Shown one piece after another: positions 1-3,661 of a stretch of 7,330 nucleotides of DNA (position 1 is its first letter; each line of letters starts with the position of its first letter). The position numbers and the translations under genes were made by a program. The notes below the pieces were generated by a model, which was not told where the DNA came from, searched no databases, and was given only the letters and a program-made list of their open reading frames with translations. Source of the stretch: Aquificales bacterium (GTDB lineage Bacteria; Aquificota; Aquificia; Aquificales; QOAS01); the NCBI GenBank assembly GCA_027035985.1, contig JALVTI010000102.1:1-7330 (forward strand), in the 5' to 3' direction.

Positions 1-273
1 ATAACATTGATTGGGATTTATTCCTAAGAAAGGAGAGAAATTTTAACCATTTGACGGTTAAACAGCAAAAATAGTTCCCATTTTAAGGAAGAATCATAAA
101 AATCTCTTAATAGTTGGTAGAATTAAATAAAACAATTAAAGAATTCATGCAATAAGCGTTCCAAAAAGAGGGTTGAATTTATACATAATTACCAAGTAAT
201 GGGTCAAGCACAATTAATAAGTTTGCTTTACCTCAAAGGAGTTAGGAAATTCTTTTGACACGCTTAAGGTTAT

Positions 274-296
274 ATGTCATTTTTGGCACTTGACAT
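274..296. promoter_or_regulatory. Dyad ATGTCA-N11-TGACAT overlapping the -35 box
   Basis: The inverted repeat ATGTCA (274-279) / TGACAT (291-296) has an 11-bp spacer, and its right arm lies on the -35 hexamer of the predicted cas1 promoter. That position would suit a repressor site. The 6-bp arms are short, so a chance origin is possible. Confidence 0.3.
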
Positions 297-317
297 TAAA
301 TGGTGGATAATTAAAAT
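290..317 (+). promoter_or_regulatory. Candidate sigma70-type promoter for the cas1 operon
   Basis: A perfect -35 box TTGACA (290-295) is followed after 16 bp by TAAAAT (312-317), a good -10 match. Transcription would start near 324, about 33 nt before the preferred cas1 ATG at 357. It is the best promoter-like sequence upstream of the four-gene unit. AT-rich DNA gives chance matches, so this remains a prediction. Confidence 0.5.
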
Positions 318-356
318 CATTAATCAAATGTAGTTTTGTATTTCAAGGTTTCCTTT

Positions 357-1244
357 ATGGGGGATAAATTTTTTGCTATTTTTAGCGATGCGGTTTCGGT
401 TAAAAGGAGTGGAAAACGATTAACTTTGATTAAGGGAGATAAAAAGATAAGCGTTTTGCTTAAAAACTTAAAGGCTATTTTGGTTTTTGGAAACGCCCAC
501 TTTTCGGGAGAAAGTTTAAATCTAATCCTATCCGAGGAGGTTCCCATATTTCTTTTTACAAGATTTGGAAAATTAAAGGGTATCATTTACAGCGAAACCT
601 TGGCGAGTAATTACAACAATAGGTTAGAACAATACGAGCTTTATAAGAATAAACGTTTAGAGGTTGCTAAATTTTTTGTCCTAAAAAAGTTAGGGGAAAT
701 AGAGAATGTTTTTCAACTTTATTTGGAAGAGTATAAACAAAAACTTTTGGAGGTGTCGGATTTAAATGAAGTTCGAGGAATAGAGGGTATTGTTTCTAAG
801 TTGATGTTTGAAAGGGTTAAAGAGACATTAACAGACTCCCTCTTTAAGTTTGAAGAGAGGAGCTATTATCCTCCTAAAGATGAAGTTAATGCTTTATTAT
901 CCCTTACCTATACGCTTATTTACGCTATGACCTATCCGCTGGTGGTTTCCTTGGGTTATGACCCCTATATCTCCTTTTTGCACTCTAAAAGGGGGACACA
1001 TATGGCTTTTTGCTCCGATGTTATGGAGGTAAGTCGCCCCTTTGCCACTTATGAGCTTGTGGAAAAAATTAAGGCTAAAGTGTTTAAAAAATCGGATTTC
1101 AATAACAACTCAAAGGGGATATACCTAAATCCCGAAGGGCTTAATAAATTGCTAAATTTTGTGGAAAACATTTCGGATAGAGTTTTGGAGCTTATAAGGG
1201 ATTGTTTAGCGGAATTCTCTACATTTGCCGAAGATTTAAAATAA
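357..1244 (+). CDS. cas1: Cas1, CRISPR spacer-integration endonuclease
   Basis: Cas1 is the metal-dependent integrase subunit that, with Cas2, inserts new spacers into the CRISPR array. From the ATG at 357 the protein is 295 aa, within the usual range. Residues 1 to about 75 form the beta-rich N-terminal domain. The helical catalytic domain carries RGIEG (Glu143), the signature PPKDEVNALLSLTYTLIYAM near 172-191, GYDPYISFLHS (His209), and CSDVMEVSRP (Asp221 and Glu224). The family's Glu/His/Asp metal ligands are therefore all present and the enzyme should be active. An in-frame TTG at 336 would add seven residues. I prefer ATG357 because the protein then begins directly at the first beta strand, although only a weak AAGG lies upstream. 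It is first in a tight operon, 6 nt before cas2. Confidence 0.95.
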   Translation: MGDKFFAIFSDAVSVKRSGKRLTLIKGDKKISVLLKNLKAILVFGNAHFSGESLNLILSEEVPIFLFTRFGKLKGIIYSETLASNYNNRLEQYELYKNKRLEVAKFFVLKKLGEIENVFQLYLEEYKQKLLEVSDLNEVRGIEGIVSKLMFERVKETLTDSLFKFEERSYYPPKDEVNALLSLTYTLIYAMTYPLVVSLGYDPYISFLHSKRGTHMAFCSDVMEVSRPFATYELVEKIKAKVFKKSDFNNNSKGIYLNPEGLNKLLNFVENISDRVLELIRDCLAEFSTFAEDLK

Positions 1245-1250
1245 CAAATA

Positions 1251-1505
1251 ATGCCTAAGTTCTTAGTCTGCTATGACCTATCGGAGGAGAAAAAGAGGAG
1301 AAAACTCCGCAAAAAGTTAAAAAATGAGGGATTACACTTGCAGTGGAGCGTCTTCGAAGTGGAAACGGACGATGTGGAGAAATTAAGAGATTTTTTAAAC
1401 CAATCGGTGGAAATAGAGAAATTTGAAAGCCTTATGGTTTTTAGGATAAAGAAACTGATAGCGAAATTCGGAACCGATTGGGAAGTTCCCGAATATAGGA
1501 TTTAA
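1251..1505 (+). CDS. cas2: Cas2, adaptation-complex subunit
   Basis: This 84-aa protein has the compact ferredoxin-like layout of Cas2. The first strand ends in FLVCYD (Asp9, the conserved acidic residue). A basic helix follows (RRKLRKKLKNEG), then the family hallmark LQWSVFEVE, and a last strand around MVFRI. Cas2 dimers bridge two Cas1 dimers to form the integration complex; here the nuclease residue is present but is usually not needed for integration. It begins 6 nt after the cas1 stop and lacks a clear Shine-Dalgarno sequence, which suggests translation coupled to cas1. It differs strongly from the second Cas2-like protein at 2290-2553, so the two are not a recent duplication. Confidence 0.93.
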   Translation: MPKFLVCYDLSEEKKRRKLRKKLKNEGLHLQWSVFEVETDDVEKLRDFLNQSVEIEKFESLMVFRIKKLIAKFGTDWEVPEYRI

Positions 1506-1512
1506 CTTTATA

Positions 1513-2286
1513 ATGCTCCCGCAAGAGGTTGTTGATATTTTGAAATCTCAAAAGGTTATTTTTATTACGAACCCCCAAAAGGTGGAATACTCCTTTTCAA
1601 ATGGAAAACTCAAAATTTGGAATGAAGAGATACCTTATAAAGACCTTCTTGGGGTTATTTTCGTTGAGAAACCGGATAAACCTCCAAGGGTTAGGAAAAT
1701 TCCAATAATTTTTCCACCTTTGGAGTTGAAAAATATAGAAACTTTTCCCTACAGTAAGGAAAAGGAATTTTTGATACTAAAAGAGGTTTGCGGTTATGTG
1801 GGGAAATACCTACAGGTTTATTTAAAGAGATATTTGGGAAAAAGAGACCCTTTAGGGGTTGGTAGAATTAAAAAGACCTTTTGGGGATTTGTTAAAAGGT
1901 ATAAAGAGAATGCAGTTTTTATAGAAAAATTTACAGATTGCACCCACGATGAGAGTCTAAAATTAGTTAAAGCAAAACTCACGGGGTATATTGATATTGC
2001 CTACACCAAAGGTTTTTATGGAATACTTACACTATATTTGGGAATACTAATAGCCGACCGATTGGGGCTAAAAATACCTTCCGATAAACAGCTTTTGCTC
2101 TATATTTTTCTACCCTCTGCCTACGCTATGGTTAATATGTTGGATATTAAAGCGGGTGTTTTCGATTTGAATAGTTATTTTTCTATCCCCGTTAGGGGAC
2201 AAGTTTATACCTTTATAAATGAATTTCTCAATAACGAGGCGTTTCACGAACATTTTGTTTACTCCCTAAATTTGTTAGAAAGTTAA
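1513..2286 (+). CDS. Unrecognised 257-aa protein between two cas2 genes, possibly a highly divergent Cas1-like protein
   Basis: I do not recognise this family with confidence. Residues about 13-68 look like alternating beta strands (KVIFITN, GKLKIWNEEI, DLLGVIFVEK, RKIPIIF). The rest is mostly helical, with hydrophobic helices near 168-184 and 193-210. This beta-then-alpha order and the position before a cas2 resemble Cas1. However, the protein is about 40 residues shorter and lacks the PPxDxxNALLS block, the LHS histidine motif and the acidic motif before RP. If it is a Cas1 relative, it is probably catalytically dead. An unrelated adaptation accessory protein is equally possible. It starts 7 nt after cas2 and ends 3 nt before the second cas2, so co-expression is very likely. 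Only a distant AGGA precedes the ATG. Confidence 0.85.
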   Translation: MLPQEVVDILKSQKVIFITNPQKVEYSFSNGKLKIWNEEIPYKDLLGVIFVEKPDKPPRVRKIPIIFPPLELKNIETFPYSKEKEFLILKEVCGYVGKYLQVYLKRYLGKRDPLGVGRIKKTFWGFVKRYKENAVFIEKFTDCTHDESLKLVKAKLTGYIDIAYTKGFYGILTLYLGILIADRLGLKIPSDKQLLLYIFLPSAYAMVNMLDIKAGVFDLNSYFSIPVRGQVYTFINEFLNNEAFHEHFVYSLNLLES

Positions 2287-2289
2287 ATT

Positions 2290-2553
2290 ATGAAGATTGT
2301 TATAGCTTACGATATTGCCGATGATAGTAGGAGAAATAAACTTTCCCAACTTTTGTCCTCCTACGGTTATAGATATCAACTAAGTGTTTTTTATATACCC
2401 TCCATTACTCGGGGGGAGTTGGAAAAATTAAAAGAACGGATAAAGAGAGTTATAAATCCGAAAGCGGATAGGGTTAGGATTTATTTGGTTGAAAAATTGG
2501 AATTTGTAGAGGGTTATATTTGGGAGCCTTGGGAGAGTTTTAAGGTGTTTTAG
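2290..2553 (+). CDS. Second Cas2-family protein
   Basis: This 87-aa protein shows the Cas2 pattern: MKIVIAYD (Asp8), the basic helix DDSRRNKLSQLLSSYG, then YQLSVFYIP in place of the usual QxSVFE, and a strand RVRIYLVEK. It is only distantly similar to the 84-aa Cas2 upstream, so it is a separate lineage rather than a recent copy. It may be the partner of the 257-aa protein, from which it is separated by 3 nt, giving a cas1-cas2-X-cas2 layout. Cas2-fold proteins also include VapD-like nucleases, but the context favours Cas2. Its stop codon overlaps the stop of a convergent tiny ORF on the minus strand (2550-2645). Confidence 0.85.
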   Translation: MKIVIAYDIADDSRRNKLSQLLSSYGYRYQLSVFYIPSITRGELEKLKERIKRVINPKADRVRIYLVEKLEFVEGYIWEPWESFKVF

Positions 2554-2645
2554 TCTATATCACCGTGATATTCGCAATCGCAACCATCGGCGTCGCAATC
2601 GCATTCGCACCAAAATTCGCCATCTATATCGCAAAATATATCCAT
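2550..2645 (-). CDS. 31-aa Asp/Cys-rich microprotein
   Basis: The ATG at 2645 sits behind a near-perfect Shine-Dalgarno sequence (AAAGGAGGTG, 5 nt before the start). The peptide begins MDIFCDIDGEFW and continues CECDCDADGCDCEYHGDID. It has six Cys (5, 13, 15, 17, 22, 24), nine Asp and three Glu in 31 residues, and no Lys or Arg. Such clustered Cys and acids could bind metal or form disulfides, but no family is recognised. It is the last member of the minus-strand array and overlaps the stop of the second cas2 by 4 bases, tail to tail. Expression is supported by its ribosome site and by the regularity of the array; function is unknown. Confidence 0.6.
   Translation of the reverse strand: MDIFCDIDGEFWCECDCDADGCDCEYHGDID
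2557..2571. repeat. 15-bp palindrome just after the second cas2
   Basis: ATATCAC, a single C, then GTGATAT form a perfect 7-bp-arm dyad. It starts 4 bases after the stop of the second cas2 and lies inside the last codons of the 31-aa Cys-rich ORF. There is no T-run on either side, so an intrinsic terminator is unlikely. It could be a protein-binding site or a 3'-end RNA hairpin. Confidence 0.4.
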
Positions 2646-2688
2646 CTTTTCACCTCCTTTGGGTTTTAAAAGAGGGGGCAAAAGTTAA
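2641..2688 (-). repeat. Leader repeat, copy 1 (5' region of the 31-aa ORF)
   Basis: Read on the minus strand, this block is TTAACTTTT, then (G)CCCCCTCTTTTAAAA, a short spacer, AAAGGAGGTGAAAAG and ATGGA. It matches 2863-2908 almost throughout, and its CCCCTCTTTTAAAA part also occurs at 3154-3170. The conserved stretch covers the ribosome-binding site plus about 30 bases upstream, so it is more than a shared Shine-Dalgarno sequence. Confidence 0.65.
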
Positions 2689-2710
2689 CCAACCGAGGTA
2701 GTTAAAGGTT

Positions 2711-2743
2711 TTATTTATTCCAATTGGAGGTTTTCTTTCGCAT
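2711..2743 (-). CDS. Possible 10-aa peptide MRKKTSNWNK
   Basis: The start at 2743 has the same strong ribosome site as its neighbours (AAAGGAGGTG, 4 nt spacing). After ten codons (MRKKTSNWNK, four basic residues) it reaches TAA. It is 22 nt downstream of the 33-aa acidic ORF and 65 nt before the 31-aa Cys-rich ORF. It is so short that it may be a leader peptide, a degraded gene, or a translated but non-functional segment. The ribosome site is the only support. Confidence 0.35.
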   Translation of the reverse strand: MRKKTSNWNK

Positions 2744-2765
2744 CTTTCACCTCCTTTGTAGGTCT

Positions 2766-2867
2766 TTAAACAGGAGGAAATTCATCGTAGGAGGGGTAAA
2801 CTCCCTCCTCTTCGCAAACTCCGTGAGGGGGTTCTTCCTCATAAAGAAAGGCAAAGGGCAAGTCCAT
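2766..2867 (-). CDS. 33-aa acidic, proline-rich microprotein
   Basis: The ATG at 2867 follows AAAAGGAGGTGAAAAG, essentially a consensus ribosome site. The peptide starts MDLPFAFLYEEEPPHGVC and continues EEEGVYPSYDEFPPV. It has two Glu-rich clusters, five Pro, one Cys and no basic residue except one His, so it is strongly acidic and not membrane-spanning. No family is recognised. It shares its leader sequence and its MD start with the 31-aa Cys-rich ORF, which suggests that the two expression units arose by duplication of the leader. The stop is 22 nt before the next tiny ORF. Confidence 0.55.
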   Translation of the reverse strand: MDLPFAFLYEEEPPHGVCEEEGVYPSYDEFPPV

Positions 2868-2908
2868 CTTTTCACCTCCTTTTGAGGGATAAAAGAGGGA
2901 AAAGTTAA
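2863..2908 (-). repeat. Leader repeat, copy 2 (5' region of the 33-aa acidic ORF)
   Basis: This block is homologous to 2641-2688. On the minus strand it reads TTAACTTTT, CCCTCTTTTA, a variable 6-7 nt spacer, AAAAGGAGGTGAAAAG and ATGGA. The TTAA at its upstream end contains the stop codon of the preceding 31-aa hydrophobic ORF. Confidence 0.65.
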
Positions 2909-3000
2909 GAGGAGCTATCCGAAAGGCTTATGGCAGAAGCGACCAATTCGCCTATAACTTCGCCGGCAACTATGGCAAAAACCACAGCGGGAAGAAACAT
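2905..3000 (-). CDS. 31-aa single-pass hydrophobic microprotein
   Basis: The ATG at 3000 follows GGGAGGTTAAAA (SD spacing 6 nt). The peptide begins MFLPAVVFAIVAGEVIGELV and ends ASAISLSDSSS. Residues 2-24 can form one membrane helix, broken by two Glu in a GEVIGE stretch, followed by a short polar Ser-rich tail. Such small membrane peptides include toxins, holin-like proteins and regulators of larger membrane proteins; nothing here decides between them. It starts 20 nt after the stop of the 38-aa hydrophobic ORF, and the two resemble each other in composition (MF start, acidic residues inside the hydrophobic stretch, Ala/Gly/Ile-rich), which suggests they may act as a pair. Confidence 0.6.
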   Translation of the reverse strand: MFLPAVVFAIVAGEVIGELVASAISLSDSSS

Positions 3001-3020
3001 TTTTAACCTCCCGTTGGTTT

Positions 3021-3137
3021 TTAATCCTCCCTCGAGGCTATCAATCCCCCCATGGCGCCGCTTGCGGCTCCTATTATTCCTGCCGCTATTATTTCTTCGG
3101 CTAAAACTCCCACAAAGGGTATTAGAACCGGAAACAT
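3021..3137 (-). CDS. 38-aa hydrophobic, glycine-rich microprotein
   Basis: The ATG at 3137 is preceded by ACGGGAGGGAAAT (SD spacing 5 nt). The peptide starts MFPVLIPFVGVLAEEIIAAG and continues IIGAASGAMGGLIASRED. A hydrophobic stretch covers residues 2-34, with an acidic EE at 14-15 and small-residue spacing (GAASGAMGG) that would suit tight helix packing or oligomers. The tail SRED is polar. No known family is recognised. It lies 20 nt upstream of the 31-aa hydrophobic ORF, the tightest spacing in the array. Its leader carries the CCCCTCTTTTAAAA element shared with the Cys-rich and acidic ORFs. Confidence 0.6.
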   Translation of the reverse strand: MFPVLIPFVGVLAEEIIAAGIIGAASGAMGGLIASRED

Positions 3138-3153
3138 ATTTCCCTCCCGTAGT

Positions 3154-3170
3154 TTTTAAAAGAGGGGCAA
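3154..3170 (-). repeat. Leader repeat, partial copy 3 (upstream of the 38-aa ORF)
   Basis: The minus-strand text TTGCCCCTCTTTTAAAA matches the core of copy 1 (2664-2681) apart from one C. It sits 17 nt upstream of the start codon of the 38-aa ORF, compared with 18 nt in copy 1. The conserved placement suggests a functional 5'-UTR element or a recently duplicated segment. Confidence 0.5.
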
Positions 3171-3183
3171 CCGGCAAAAAAAA

Positions 3184-3240
3184 TCAGCAAGGTATGGGGT
3201 GCGGAGGTATGGGTAAAGGACACCTCGGAGGTAAAAACAT
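3184..3240 (-). CDS. Possible 18-aa proline-rich peptide
   Basis: The ATG at 3240 follows GAGGTGGAAGAA (SD spacing 6 nt). The peptide MFLPPRCPLPIPPHPIPC has eight prolines and two cysteines in 18 residues, a composition unlike its neighbours. An overlapping frame from an upstream ATG would give a different 32-aa peptide but lacks a ribosome site. Because it is so short and compositionally odd, it may be a decayed gene or an untranslated spacer. Support is the ribosome site and the register with the array. Confidence 0.4.
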   Translation of the reverse strand: MFLPPRCPLPIPPHPIPC

Positions 3241-3283
3241 TTCTTCCACCTCATTTGGTTTGCTTTAGAGGTAAGGGGATAAA

Positions 3284-3340
3284 CTAAAACCCAAAAATTT
3301 CAAGAACCTTTAAAGGGAATTTTATTTTTTTCCTCTTCAT
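3284..3340 (-). CDS. 18-aa cationic peptide MKRKKIKFPLKVLEIFGF
   Basis: The ATG at 3340 follows TAGGAGGGCAAAA (GGAGG, 6 nt spacing). The peptide MKRKKIKFPLKVLEIFGF has six basic residues, five of them in the first seven positions, then a hydrophobic half with one Glu. This charge layout could let it lie on or insert into a membrane, and it resembles the positive, hydrophobic start of a signal or antimicrobial peptide. No family is recognised. It is the second ORF of the array, 58 nt after the first and 43 nt before the next. Confidence 0.45.
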   Translation of the reverse strand: MKRKKIKFPLKVLEIFGF

Positions 3341-3398
3341 TTTTGCCCTCCTATTATTAATTAACGGGCGAGGGAAATAATTTCTGACCTTTTAATTT

Positions 3399-3500
3399 TC
3401 AATCGCGTTCGCAAGAACAAGAAGAGGAGGAAGCGGAACTGCCAACTATATAACCCGCAACCCCACCGGCTATAGCGGCAACTACTATAACCAGGGGCAT
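3399..3500 (-). CDS. 33-aa membrane microprotein with a Ser-rich, CxC tail
   Basis: This is the first ORF of the minus-strand array. The ATG at 3500 follows TTGGGAGGTGGAAAA (SD spacing 7 nt). The peptide begins MPLVIVVAAIAGGVAGYIVG and ends SSASSSSCSCERD. Residues 3-20 are an ideal short transmembrane helix containing GGVAGYIVG, a small-residue pattern common in helix dimers. The tail has six Ser, then CSC and a charged ERD. The CxC could bind metal, form a disulfide, or be modified. It is convincing as a translated membrane peptide, but the role is unknown. The upstream region 3501-3661 must hold its promoter, shared in space with divergent csx1. Confidence 0.65.
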   Translation of the reverse strand: MPLVIVVAAIAGGVAGYIVGSSASSSSCSCERD

Positions 3501-3661
3501 TTTTCCACCTCCCAAGGGTTTATAAAAGTTGCTTCACTTTTTAAAAACATGTCAGGGGTCGGATTTTTGACACCCTTTTAAGTTGAATTCCAAATTTTCC
3601 TTTCATTAATTAATAACGAAATAAATTGCTTCCTTTTGACGGTATAGAATGAAAATATTTG
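3501..3661. promoter_or_regulatory. Divergent control region between the microprotein array and csx1
   Basis: No gene is seen in this 161-base AT-rich stretch, which lies between two divergently oriented units. It holds an imperfect hairpin at 3554-3576 (AGGGGTC paired with GACACCCT with one bulged A, loop of 8) followed by TTTTA. It also holds ATGTCA at 3549-3554 and TTTTGACAC at 3565-3573, both of which also occur upstream of cas1. A -10-like TAGAAT (3645-3650) lies close to the csx1 start. I see no convincing complete promoter for the minus-strand array, which leaves room for an alternative sigma factor. Confidence 0.4.
3565..3582 (+). promoter_or_regulatory. Element TTTTGACAC(C/G)CTT..AAG shared with the cas1 upstream region
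   Basis: TTTTGACACCCTTTTAAG here matches TTTTGACACGCTTAAG at 253-268, with two extra T. The distance to the downstream start codon is similar (97 nt to csx1 ATG 3662, 104 nt to cas1 ATG 357). Both contain TTGACA, yet neither has a good -10 box at 16-18 bp, so a regulator site is as likely as a promoter. Confidence 0.3.

Larger units (their letters stand above)
1..356. other. AT-rich leader region upstream of cas1, no gene recognised
   Basis: No convincing gene is visible here. A 23-codon open frame enters from the left edge and stops at 72-74; it could be the tail of an upstream gene, but nothing identifies it. A small hairpin is possible at 42-62 (TTTAACC, 7-nt loop, GGTTAAA), but no T-run follows it, so I do not call a terminator. 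No CRISPR repeat units are seen. The right-hand third holds the promoter and dyad elements listed separately. Confidence 0.6.

Noticed and set aside
3..74. 23-codon open frame entering from the left edge
   Set aside because: It could be the end of an upstream gene, but it is too short to recognise and any AT-rich edge can give such a frame.
199..258. 19-codon plus-strand ORF starting at an ATG upstream of cas1
   Set aside because: It has no Shine-Dalgarno sequence and overlaps the promoter region; unlike the 2550-3500 ORFs it has nothing to support translation.
1..335. Possible CRISPR array next to cas1
   Set aside because: No regularly spaced direct repeats of 24-40 bases were found here or in 2554-3661. 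The repeats in the latter are leader sequences of short ORFs, only two or three copies with irregular spacing.
320..586. 88-codon minus-strand open frame opposite cas1
   Set aside because: It is antisense to the confident cas1 gene and has no recognisable features.
2905..3177. 90-codon minus-strand open frame starting at a TTG
   Set aside because: The first 59 codons are an out-of-frame reading of the 38-aa ORF region with Arg/Gly-rich composition. Only its last 31 codons, beginning at the ATG at 3000 behind GGGAGG, look like a real product; they are annotated separately.
2930..3268. 112-codon plus-strand open frame with a glycine-rich tail
   Set aside because: It has no usable ribosome site, low-complexity Pro/Leu/Arg content and no family resemblance. 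It lies antisense to four minus-strand ORFs that have good ribosome sites. Its internal ATGs at GGAGGTATG have the SD directly against the start.
3554..3580. Hairpin followed by TTTTA as an intrinsic terminator
   Set aside because: The stem has a bulge and only 7 pairs, the T-run is short, and no plus-strand gene ends just upstream, so a terminator is not supported.
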